Part shown: one piece after another, positions 55,319-62,982 of the stretch
Layout: each line of letters starts with the position of its first letter
Numbering within the stretch: position 1 is the first letter of the stretch
Source: Stappia indica
Lineage (GTDB): Bacteria; Pseudomonadota; Alphaproteobacteria; Rhizobiales; Stappiaceae
Assembly: GCF_001696535.1 (NCBI RefSeq)
Contig: NZ_MBQE01000006.1
Location: 248,001-312,000 of the forward strand
Length of the DNA: 64,000 nucleotides
Direction: 5' to 3'
Notes under the pieces: generated by a model
Databases searched by the model: none
Told to the model about the DNA's origin: nothing
What the model saw: only the letters and a program-made list of their open reading frames with translations
Made by a program: the position numbers and the translations under genes

Positions 55319-56398
55319 ATGACCGCACCCCGCGCGCTCATCACCGGCGTGACCGGCCAGGACGGCGCCTATCTCGCCCGCATCCTGCTCGACAAGGGCT
55401 ACGAGGTGCATGGTCTGAAGCGCCGCTCCTCCTCGTTCAACACCGGCCGGATCGATCCCCTGATCCACGACCGGCACGAGGAAGGCGGCCGTTTCTTCCT
55501 TCACTACGGCGACCTTACCGACAGCTCCTCGCTGATCCGCCTCGTGTCCGAGATCCAGCCGGTCGAGATCTACAATCTCGCCGCCCAGAGCCATGTGATG
55601 GTCAGCTTCGAGACCCCGGAATACACGGCGAATGCCGACGCGACCGGCGTGTTGCGCCTGCTGGAGGCCCTGCGCATCCTCGGCATGGAGAAGTCCTGCC
55701 GCTTCTACCAGGCCTCCACCTCCGAGCTTTACGGCAAGGTTCGCGAGACGCCACAGAGCGAAACGACGCCGTTCTATCCGCGCTCTCCCTATGCCGTCGC
55801 CAAGCTCTATGGCTACTGGATCGCAGTGAACTACCGCGAGGCCTACGGCATCCACGCCAGCAACGGCATCCTGTTCAATCACGAGAGCCCGCTGCGCGGC
55901 GAGACCTTCGTCACCCGCAAGATCACCCGCGCGGTCGCCGCCATCGAGCTCGGCCTGCAGAAGCAGCTCTACCTCGGCAATCTCGACGCACGGCGCGACT
56001 GGGGCCATGCCCGCGACTATGCCGAAGGCATGTGGCGCATCCTGCAGCAGCCGGAGCCGGACGACTATGTGCTGGCGACCGGCGAGACCCACACGGTCCG
56101 CGAGTTCGTCGAGCGCGCCTTTGCGCGCGTCGGCCGAGAGATCGTCTGGTCCGGCAAGGACGAAGAAGAGATCGGCCGCGACCGGGCGAGCGGCGAGACG
56201 CTTGTCGCCATCGACCCCGCCTATTTCCGGCCGACCGAGGTCGACCTCCTGCTCGGCGACCCGACCAAGGCGCGCGAACGGCTCGGCTGGACCCACACGA
56301 CCGGCTTCACCGAACTGGTCGACGAGATGGTCGATGCGGATCTCGAGCTGCTGCGTGTCGAACGCCATGCCCGCCGCGCCTATGGTCGCGAGGACTGA
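55319..56398 (+). CDS. gmd: GDP-mannose 4,6-dehydratase
   Basis: 359 residues. It converts GDP-mannose to GDP-4-dehydro-6-deoxymannose. Rossmann motif [15 protein letters not shown], substrate motif [12 protein letters not shown], catalytic [14 protein letters not shown] and [20 protein letters not shown] (Tyr/Lys), [18 protein letters not shown], and [16 protein letters not shown] are all present. Length normal. It is the first gene of gmd-fcl-methyltransferase, with fcl only 2 bases behind. Confidence 0.98.
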   Translation: MTAPRALITGVTGQDGAYLARILLDKGYEVHGLKRRSSSFNTGRIDPLIHDRHEEGGRFFLHYGDLTDSSSLIRLVSEIQPVEIYNLAAQSHVMVSFETPEYTANADATGVLRLLEALRILGMEKSCRFYQASTSELYGKVRETPQSETTPFYPRSPYAVAKLYGYWIAVNYREAYGIHASNGILFNHESPLRGETFVTRKITRAVAAIELGLQKQLYLGNLDARRDWGHARDYAEGMWRILQQPEPDDYVLATGETHTVREFVERAFARVGREIVWSGKDEEEIGRDRASGETLVAIDPAYFRPTEVDLLLGDPTKARERLGWTHTTGFTELVDEMVDADLELLRVERHARRAYGRED

Positions 56399-56400
56399 CG

Positions 56401-57381
56401 ATGACCGCTGAGAGCAGCACCGGCCCAGCGCGCCGGATCTTCGTCGCCGGCCATCGCGGCATGGTCGGCTCGGCGATCTGTCGCCGCCTTGCGCGGGAAA
56501 AGGCCGAGATCATCACCCGCACCCGGGCGGAACTGGACCTGACCGACCAGCGCGCCGTTGCAGGGTTCTTCGCTAGCGAACGGCCGGATGCGGTGATCCT
56601 GGCGGCCGCGCGTGTCGGCGGCATTCTCGCCAACGACCGCCAGCCGGTCGACTTCCTGCAGGACAACCTGCAGATCCAGACCAACGTGATCGCGGCCGCT
56701 GCCGATCACGGCGTCCGCCGCCTCGTCTTCCTCGGCTCGTCCTGCATCTATCCGAAGTTCGCAGATCAGCCGATCCGCGAGGATGCGCTGATGACGGGCG
56801 CGCTGGAGCCGACCAACCAGTGGTACGCGATCGCAAAGATCGCCGGCGTCTATCTGTGCCAGGCCTATCGCCGCCAGCACGGGCTGTCCTACGTCTCGGC
56901 GATGCCGACCAACCTCTACGGGCCGAACGACAATTTCGATCTCGCAACCAGCCATGTCTTGCCGGCCCTGATCCGCAAGTTCGTCGAGGCGCGCGAGACC
57001 GGCGCCGAGGCGGTGGAGATCTGGGGCAGCGGCACACCGCTGCGCGAGTTCATGCATGTCGACGACCTCGCCGATGCGATCGTCTTCCTGCTCGAGACTT
57101 ATGACGGCGACGAGCCGATCAACGTGGGCTCCGGCCAGGAAGTCTCGATCCGCGATCTCGCCACGCTGATCGCCCGCGAGGCGGGTTTCGCCGGTGAGCT
57201 GCGCTTCGACGCAACCAAGCCGGACGGCACCCCGCGCAAGCTGATGGACTCCGAACGGCTACACGCGCTCGGCTGGCGCCCCCACGTGGCGCTCGAAGAC
57301 GGCATCCGGCAGACGATCCGCTGGTATTTGGACAACCGCGCCGCTCTCGGCGCCGACGGCAGAACGGGCAGCACCCAATGA
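56401..57381 (+). CDS. fcl: GDP-L-fucose synthase
   Basis: 326 residues from ATG at 56401. It epimerises and reduces the Gmd product to GDP-L-fucose with NADPH. Motifs: FVAGHRGMVGSAI, AAARVGGILANDRQPVDFLQDNL, FLGSSCIYPKFADQPI, TNQWYAIAKIAG with YxxxK, MPTNLYGPNDNFDLATSHVLPALI and GSGTPLREFMHVDDLADA. It overlaps the methyltransferase start by 4 bases. L-fucose would feed into lipopolysaccharide or exopolysaccharide. Confidence 0.97.
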   Translation: MTAESSTGPARRIFVAGHRGMVGSAICRRLAREKAEIITRTRAELDLTDQRAVAGFFASERPDAVILAAARVGGILANDRQPVDFLQDNLQIQTNVIAAAADHGVRRLVFLGSSCIYPKFADQPIREDALMTGALEPTNQWYAIAKIAGVYLCQAYRRQHGLSYVSAMPTNLYGPNDNFDLATSHVLPALIRKFVEARETGAEAVEIWGSGTPLREFMHVDDLADAIVFLLETYDGDEPINVGSGQEVSIRDLATLIAREAGFAGELRFDATKPDGTPRKLMDSERLHALGWRPHVALEDGIRQTIRWYLDNRAALGADGRTGSTQ

Positions 57382-57926
57382 AAATCGAGAAACTCCACCT
57401 CGGCTGCGGCGTGAAGCACATTCCCGGCTTCTACCATGTCGATGCGCTCGACTATCCGCATGTCGACCGCATCGGGCCGGTCGAGGACCTGTCCTTCATC
57501 GCCGACGGCACCGTCGAGCTGATCTATGCCTGCCACGTGCTGGAGCATTTCGGCCGCAAGGAGTACCGCGACGTGCTCGCCGAGTGGTGCCGCGTGCTGG
57601 CTCCCGGCGGCGTGTTGCGGATCGCCGTGCCGGACTTCCGGGCGGCCGCCGAGCTCTATCTCGACACGTCGAACGACTTAGCCCTGCCGCAGGTTCTCGG
57701 CCTTCTGGTCGGCGGCCAGCGCGACCAGTACGACTATCACAAGATGGTCTTCGACGAGGAAACCCTGTCGGCGGCGCTGATCGAGGTCGGCTTCTCCTCC
57801 ACCCGCCGCTGGGACTGGCGCACGACGGAGCATAGCGGCCTAGACGACTATTCGCAGGCCTACCTGCCGCATATGGCGAAGGACACCGGCCGTCTCGTCA
57901 GCCTGAACCTGGAAGGCGTGAAGTAG
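57378..57926 (+). CDS. SAM-dependent methyltransferase of the GDP-fucose operon
   Basis: 182 residues from ATG at 57378 (ATGA overlap with fcl). The SAM motif is KLHLGCGVKHIPGFYHVD with E/D acceptor, then IYACHVLEHFGRKEYRDVLAEWCRVLAPGGVLRIAVPDF, a methyltransferase type 11/YgiQ-like pattern common in polysaccharide clusters. The short length suggests a stand-alone domain. Its coupling to fucose synthesis suggests O-methylation of a sugar or glycan, but the acceptor is not known. The operon has no glycosyltransferase in the window. Confidence 0.85.
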   Translation: MKIEKLHLGCGVKHIPGFYHVDALDYPHVDRIGPVEDLSFIADGTVELIYACHVLEHFGRKEYRDVLAEWCRVLAPGGVLRIAVPDFRAAAELYLDTSNDLALPQVLGLLVGGQRDQYDYHKMVFDEETLSAALIEVGFSSTRRWDWRTTEHSGLDDYSQAYLPHMAKDTGRLVSLNLEGVK

Positions 57927-57933
57927 GCGGCCC

Positions 57934-58647
57934 TCAGCCTCCGGATGCAAATCCGGAGGCGAAGATGGTGGGCGCCGCGACGAAGCGCTCGCTTGCCGGG
58001 TCCAGCACCCGCAATTCGCCTGAGCCGATGTCGAACCAGGCGCCGTGCAGGGCAAGGCGCCCCCGCTCTTCCAGGATCTGCACGCAAGGGAAACTGCGCA
58101 GGTTCACCAGCGACTGGCGAATGCCGGCATATTCCATCGCCAGCTGCGGATCCTCGTCGCGCTCCAGCTTCAGGCACTGGAACTCGGCCGCCGGCTCGAG
58201 CAGCGTCATCCACTTGCCGATGAAGTCGCCCGGCGACAGCGGCACCGCATCCTGGTTCAGGAACGCCTTGACGCCGCCGCACTGGCCGTGGCCTAGCACG
58301 ACGATATGCCGGACCTTGAGAGCCTGAACGGCGAACTCGAGCGCCGCGCTGGTCGAGTGGTAATCGTTGTCCGGCGCATAGGGCGGGACAAGATTGGCGA
58401 CGTTGCGCACCACGAAAAGCTCGCCCGGTCCAGCAGCGAAGATGCCCTCCGGCGTGACGCGGCTGTCGCAGCACGAAATCACCATCACCTCGGGCTGCTG
58501 CCCGTAGATTGCCAGGCGCTCGTAATCGGTACGGTGCGGCCTGTGCGAATGTTCACGGTAGCTGCGATATCCAGCCAGCAACTCCCGCGGGAAATTGGGA
58601 AGGATTTCCGGCCTGCCGGCGCCCGGCTCCTGCTGCTCGTCTGCCAT
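57934..58647 (-). CDS. Beta-class carbonic anhydrase
   Basis: 237 residues from ATG at 58647 with GAGGGACC upstream. Zinc ligands are Cys59, His120 and Cys123 (CCDSR with Asp61-Arg63 dyad, GHGQCGG). Other signatures are GELFVVRNVANLVPPY and SAALEFAVQALKVRHIVVLGHG. It hydrates CO2 in the cytosol and could supply bicarbonate for pyruvate carboxylase and other carboxylases. Length is typical. A perfect hairpin lies in its last codons. Confidence 0.96.
   Translation of the reverse strand: MADEQQEPGAGRPEILPNFPRELLAGYRSYREHSHRPHRTDYERLAIYGQQPEVMVISCCDSRVTPEGIFAAGPGELFVVRNVANLVPPYAPDNDYHSTSAALEFAVQALKVRHIVVLGHGQCGGVKAFLNQDAVPLSPGDFIGKWMTLLEPAAEFQCLKLERDEDPQLAMEYAGIRQSLVNLRSFPCVQILEERGRLALHGAWFDIGSGELRVLDPASERFVAAPTIFASGFASGG
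57937..57960. terminator. Hairpin inside the last codons of the carbonic anhydrase gene
   Basis: GCCTCCGGAT (57937-57946), a GCAA tetraloop and the exact complement (57951-57960). It overlaps the stop region of the minus gene and lies 10 bases past the plus-strand methyltransferase, so it may act as terminator for both although no T-run follows. Confidence 0.5.
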
Positions 58648-58829
58648 GATCTGGTCCCTCTGCTTTGCGGCGCCGGAAACATGGCTTCCGGGAGCGTCAG
58701 CCTTGTTAAGCCCTTGCGGCCGCCCCGGCAACCTGATCGTGAGCCTCGCACGCACCCAAGGTCGTGCTTGCGCAGCCTCCGTCCAGCCTGTCTTATTGCA
58801 CCGCGAAAGGCGGATAGGGAGGACAAGGC

Positions 58830-59888
58830 ATGAGCAACACCAAGACCAGCCCGGGCAACTGTTTCGAGGATTTCCGCATCGGCCAGGTCCTGCGCCACGC
58901 TACGCCGCGCACCGTGACCCGGGGCGACATCTCCCTTTACAACGCTCTCTACGGCTCTCGGTTCGCGGTGCAGTCCTCCGACGATTTCGCCGAGCGCATC
59001 CGCTATCCCGAAGCGCCGGTCGACGACCTGCTGGTCTTCCACATCGTCTTCGGCAAGACCGTCCCGGACATCTCGCTCAACGCGGTCGCCAATCTCGGCT
59101 ATGCCGGCGGTCGTTTCCTCGCCCCCGTCTATGCCGGCGACACGCTCTCCGCGGTCTCCGAGGTGATCGGCCTCAAGGAGAACTCGAACGGGCGCACCGG
59201 CGTCGTCTATGTCCGCTCCACCGGCTACAATCAGGACGGCACCGAGGTGCTGGACTATGTCCGCTGGGTGATGGTCAACAAGCGCGACCCCGCCAGCCCG
59301 GCGCCGGAGACTGTGGTGCCGGAATTGCCCGAGGCGATCGCGCCGGACGCTCTTGGCGATGCCTGCCCCCTGATCGACGCCGAAGCCTGGGACAACGAGC
59401 TTGCCGGCTCCCCGCATCGCTTCGACGACTACGAGGTCGGCGAGCGCATCGACCATGTCGACGGAATGACCGTCGAGGAGGCCGAGCACCAGATCGCCAC
59501 GCGCCTCTACCAGAACACCGCCCGGGTCCATTTCAACCAGTTCACGGAAGGCCAGGGCCGCTTCGGCCGGCGGCTGATCTATGGCGGCCACGTGATCTCG
59601 CTGGCACGCGCGCTGTCCTTCAACGGGCTGGGCAATGCCTTCCACATCGCCGGCATAAATGCCGGGCGCCATGTCGCGCCGCTGTTTGCCGGAGAGACCG
59701 TGTTCGCCTGGTCGCAGGTGGTGGAGAAGGCCGAGATTTCCGGCCGGCACGATGTCGGCGCCCTGCGCCTGCGGATGATCGCGACGAAAGACCGCCCCTG
59801 TCACGACTTCCCGCTCGCCGGCCCGGACGGGGCCTATGACCCGAGCGTCATTCTCGACTTCGACATGTGGGTGCTGATGCCGCGCTGA
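58830..59888 (+). CDS. mch: Mesaconyl-CoA hydratase (MaoC family)
   Basis: 352 residues, a double hot-dog MaoC dehydratase. The N-terminus NCFEDFRIGQVLRHATPRTVT, FHIVFGKTVPDISLNAVANLGYAGG, GDTLSAVSEVIGLKENSNGRTGVVYVR and GHVISLARALSFNGLGNAF closely resemble mesaconyl-CoA hydratase of the ethylmalonyl-CoA pathway as I know it from Rhodobacter. The enzyme converts mesaconyl-C1-CoA to beta-methylmalyl-CoA. This implies that the organism assimilates acetate without isocitrate lyase, consistent with PHB genes here. It starts 183 bases past the divergent carbonic anhydrase start. Confidence 0.88.
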   Translation: MSNTKTSPGNCFEDFRIGQVLRHATPRTVTRGDISLYNALYGSRFAVQSSDDFAERIRYPEAPVDDLLVFHIVFGKTVPDISLNAVANLGYAGGRFLAPVYAGDTLSAVSEVIGLKENSNGRTGVVYVRSTGYNQDGTEVLDYVRWVMVNKRDPASPAPETVVPELPEAIAPDALGDACPLIDAEAWDNELAGSPHRFDDYEVGERIDHVDGMTVEEAEHQIATRLYQNTARVHFNQFTEGQGRFGRRLIYGGHVISLARALSFNGLGNAFHIAGINAGRHVAPLFAGETVFAWSQVVEKAEISGRHDVGALRLRMIATKDRPCHDFPLAGPDGAYDPSVILDFDMWVLMPR

Positions 59889-59892
59889 GACG

Positions 59893-60828
59893 TCAGTCGC
59901 GCCGCGACAACGGGTGGTGATTTTCGACAAGGGCCGCCAGCCGCTCGTCGAGCACGTGGGTGTAGATCTGCGTCGTGGAGATGTCGGCATGGCCGAGCAG
60001 CTGCTGCACGACGCGCAGATCCGCGCCGTTCTGCAGCAGGTGCGAGGCGAAGGCGTGCCGCAGCACATGCGGCGAGAGCGCTGAGGGATCGAGCCCAGCC
60101 GACACCGCAAGGTCCTTGAGATCGCGGGCGAAAGCCTGGCGGGTGAAATGCCCGCTCTCTCCATGCGAGGGAAAAAGCCAGCGGCTGGCCGGATAGACGC
60201 CCTCCGCCCGCCGGCACGCCACATAGGCGCGCATCGCCTCGCGCGCCGCCGGGCCGAGCGGCACCAGCCGCTCCTTGTTGCCCTTGCCCGTGACTGCGAT
60301 CAGCCGCTCGTCGCGCAGGGCTGCCGAGAGCGGCAAGGACACCAGTTCGGAGACGCGCAGGCCCGTCGCATACAGCACTTCCAGCAGGGCATGCATGCGC
60401 AGCGCCCTGAGCCGCGCGGCCGCGGACAGGCCCTCGACCTCGCTCGCCTCGCGCGCAGCGGCAAGCAACCGGTCGACCTCCTCCTCGCCGAGCACCTTCG
60501 GAAGGGCGGCCCGCCGCTTGGGGGTAGAGATCGTCCGCGTCGGGTCGTCCGCCCGCAGCCCGTCGGCAAACAGATGCCGGTAGAACTGGCGCAGGGCGGA
60601 CAGGCGCCGGGCCTGCGAGCTCGCCGCATAGCCGCGCCGGGTGAGGTCGGAGAGATAGGCGGCGACGTCCTCGCGCGACGCGGTAGACGCCGCAGCCTTG
60701 CGGGCGGCCAGGAAGCCGGCGAAGTCGTCGAGATCGCGGCGGTAGCTTTCCAGCGTGTTGTCTGCGGCGCCGCGTTCGGCCGACAACATCTCCAGGAAGC
60801 TCTCGATCAGCAGCGCGTCGCTGGCCAT
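59893..60828 (-). CDS. xerD: Tyrosine recombinase XerD
   Basis: 311 residues from ATG at 60828 with CGGGAGGACGGC upstream. SAM-like core-binding domain (about 5-90; LLIESFLEMLSAERGAADNTLESYRRDLDDFAGFL) and catalytic domain with Arg in LLEVLYATGLRVSELVSL, K in GKGNKERLVPLG, HVLRHAFASHLLQNG (H..R), LGHADISTTQIYTHV (H and nucleophilic Tyr). Resolves chromosome dimers at dif with XerC. Divergent from aroK, a usual alphaproteobacterial layout; a small membrane-protein gene lies just upstream. Confidence 0.96.
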   Translation of the reverse strand: MASDALLIESFLEMLSAERGAADNTLESYRRDLDDFAGFLAARKAAASTASREDVAAYLSDLTRRGYAASSQARRLSALRQFYRHLFADGLRADDPTRTISTPKRRAALPKVLGEEEVDRLLAAAREASEVEGLSAAARLRALRMHALLEVLYATGLRVSELVSLPLSAALRDERLIAVTGKGNKERLVPLGPAAREAMRAYVACRRAEGVYPASRWLFPSHGESGHFTRQAFARDLKDLAVSAGLDPSALSPHVLRHAFASHLLQNGADLRVVQQLLGHADISTTQIYTHVLDERLAALVENHHPLSRRD

Positions 60829-60845
60829 GCCGTCCTCCCGTCGAC

Positions 60846-60989
60846 CTAGCGGCCGAAGCCGTCCATCGGTAGGCGCACCGTGATCTCGTGCGGTTCCGGC
60901 TCGATGAATGTGCCCAGCGCGAAGACCGTGCCGGCGACCGCGCCGGTCAGCACCAGAAGGACGAACAGCAGTCGGAAGATCGTGGGCAT
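60846..60989 (-). CDS. 47-residue membrane protein upstream of xerD
   Basis: Minus strand ATG at 60989 to TAG at 60846-60848. The peptide starts MPTIFRLLFVLLVLTGAVAG, a single transmembrane helix of about 22 residues, then TVFALGTFIEPEPHEI and the short tail TVRLPMDGFGR. The pattern of a helix followed by an F-x-E-P-E-P-x-E-x-T-V-R-L-P segment resembles short proteins I recall beside xerD in other Hyphomicrobiales. It ends 17 bases before xerD. It has no clear ribosome-binding site, and it is too short for usual ORF calling. Function unknown. Confidence 0.65.
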   Translation of the reverse strand: MPTIFRLLFVLLVLTGAVAGTVFALGTFIEPEPHEITVRLPMDGFGR

Positions 60990-61151
60990 CGGCGTCGTAT
61001 CGGACTGTGGAACGGCCAGCGGATGGGTTCCTTATCGGCCAGTCCCCGTCCGCGATGCAAGTGCCCGATGGTACGAGGCGCCGCAAGCGGACTTGACTAG
61101 GCAGGCAGGACAAGGGCAAAGCGATGGGTCACAAGGGGAGAGTGCCATCAC

Positions 61152-61772
61152 ATGTCCGTCCTGCCGAATCTCGTCGAGGAAGAGCGCGCCGCCCGCCTCG
61201 TGACCGGACTTGGCACGCGCTCCATCGTGCTGGTCGGGATCATGGGCTGCGGCAAGTCGAGCGTCGGCCGCCGCCTCGCCCAGACCCTCTCTCTGCCGTT
61301 CGTCGATGCGGACACGGAGATCGAGGCGGCTGCGAACCTGACGATCCCGGAGATCTTCGCCCAGCATGGCGAAGCCTATTTCCGCGCCGGCGAGCAGCGG
61401 GTCATCGCCCGCCTTCTGAAGAACGGCCCGCAGATCCTGGCGACCGGCGGCGGCGCCTACATGAACGCCGAGACCCGCGCGGCAGTGCGCGAGATGGGTT
61501 TGTCGATCTGGCTGAAGGCCGATTTCGCGCTGGTGATGAACCGGGTGCGCCGCAAGCCGAACCGGCCGCTGCTCAACGACCCGGATCCCGAGGGGGTGAT
61601 GCGCCGGCTTTTGGCGGAGCGCGAACCGGTCTATGCGGAAGCCGAACTCACCATCCAGTCGCGCGACGTGCCGCATGAGGCCGTGGTCGCCGACATCGTT
61701 GCCGCGCTCGAAGCGCATTTCGGGTTCGCTCCCGCCGTGAGCGACCAGGCTGAAGGAGCATCACGCCCATGA
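61152..61772 (+). CDS. aroK: Shikimate kinase
   Basis: 206 residues from ATG at 61152 with GGGGAGAG upstream. P-loop VGIMGCGKSSVGR (about 28-40), DADTEIEAAANLTIPEIFAQHGEAYFRAGEQRVI with Asp for shikimate, ATGGGAYMN, and the LID region NRPLLNDPDPEG are all present. Phosphorylates shikimate in aromatic biosynthesis. It overlaps aroB by 4 bases, the typical aroKB operon. Confidence 0.97.
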   Translation: MSVLPNLVEEERAARLVTGLGTRSIVLVGIMGCGKSSVGRRLAQTLSLPFVDADTEIEAAANLTIPEIFAQHGEAYFRAGEQRVIARLLKNGPQILATGGGAYMNAETRAAVREMGLSIWLKADFALVMNRVRRKPNRPLLNDPDPEGVMRRLLAEREPVYAEAELTIQSRDVPHEAVVADIVAALEAHFGFAPAVSDQAEGASRP

Positions 61773-62923
61773 CACACCAGACCGCGACGGCCGAGACCGA
61801 GACTGGGGCCCCGTTGCGCGTTCCGGTCGCTCTCGGCGAACGCTCCTACGACATCCTGATCGGTCGCGGGCTGGTGGAAGACGCCGGCGCGCGCATTGCG
61901 GAGCGACTGCCGCGGTCCCGCGTCGCCATCGTCAGCGACGAGACGGTCGCCACGCATCACCTGGAACGCCTGCAGGCCTCGCTCGAGGCCGCCGGGGTCG
62001 GCTTTGCCACCATCCTGCTGCCACCCGGCGAGGCGAGCAAGCGCTTCAGCGTCTACGAGACGGTCTGCGACCGGGTGCTGGAAGCCCGGCTGGAGCGCAA
62101 CGACGCCATCGTCGCGCTCGGCGGCGGAGTGGTCGGCGATCTTGCCGGCTTCGTCGCGGCCAGCGTCCGGCGCGGTATGCCCTTCGTCCAGATGCCGACG
62201 ACACTGCTCTCCCAGGTGGATTCCTCCGTCGGCGGCAAGACCGGTATCAACGTGCGCCACGGCAAGAACCTGATCGGCGCCTTCCACCAGCCCGCACTGG
62301 TGCTGGCCGACACGGCGACGCTGGACACGCTGCCGCTGCGCGAATTCCGCGCCGGCTACGCCGAAACCGTCAAATACGGCCTGCTCGGCGATGCGAGCTT
62401 TTTCGCCTGGCTGGAGGAAAACCATGCCGCGGTGTTCGCCGGCGGGGCGGAGCGCGAGGAGGCCATTGCCGTTTCCTGCCGCGCCAAGGCCGCCATCGTC
62501 GCGGAAGACGAGTTCGAGACGGGCGCCCGGGCGCTGCTCAATCTCGGCCACACTTTCGGCCATGCGCTGGAGGCCATCGTCGCCTATGACGGCACGCGCC
62601 TCGTTCATGGCGAGGGTGTCGCCATCGGCATGCGCCTCGCCTTCGACTTCTCGGTTCGCCTCGGCCTGTGCCCGCCACAGGACCGCGATCGCGTCGCTGC
62701 GCATCTTGCCAGTGTCGGCCTGCCCACCCATATCAGCGATATCCCGGGACAGATGCCGCCGGCCGAGAGCTTCCTCGACATCATGGCGCAGGACAAGAAG
62801 GTGAGCCGCGGAGCTCTGACCTTCATTCTGGTTCGCGGCATCGGCGACGCCTTCATCGAGCGCGGTGTCGATCCCGCAGCGCTGCGCGACTTCCTGACGG
62901 ACGAACTGGCGAGCCGGTCCTGA
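61769..62923 (+). CDS. aroB: 3-dehydroquinate synthase
   Basis: 384 residues from ATG at 61769. NAD+- and metal-dependent cyclisation of DAHP to 3-dehydroquinate. Signatures: ALGGGVVGDLAGFVAASVRRGMPFVQMPTTLLSQVDSSVGGKTGIN (about 112-158), KNLIGAFHQPALVLAD, GYAETVKYGLL, ALLNLGHTFGHALE and HGEGVAIGM. Metal ligands Glu and two His are intact. The next gene starts 59 bases later. Confidence 0.98.
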   Translation: MTHQTATAETETGAPLRVPVALGERSYDILIGRGLVEDAGARIAERLPRSRVAIVSDETVATHHLERLQASLEAAGVGFATILLPPGEASKRFSVYETVCDRVLEARLERNDAIVALGGGVVGDLAGFVAASVRRGMPFVQMPTTLLSQVDSSVGGKTGINVRHGKNLIGAFHQPALVLADTATLDTLPLREFRAGYAETVKYGLLGDASFFAWLEENHAAVFAGGAEREEAIAVSCRAKAAIVAEDEFETGARALLNLGHTFGHALEAIVAYDGTRLVHGEGVAIGMRLAFDFSVRLGLCPPQDRDRVAAHLASVGLPTHISDIPGQMPPAESFLDIMAQDKKVSRGALTFILVRGIGDAFIERGVDPAALRDFLTDELASRS

Positions 62924-62982
62924 TCGCCGGCGGCCCTTTCGGCCGCGAACCCGACGCCAACACGAGCGAGACGACAACAGAA

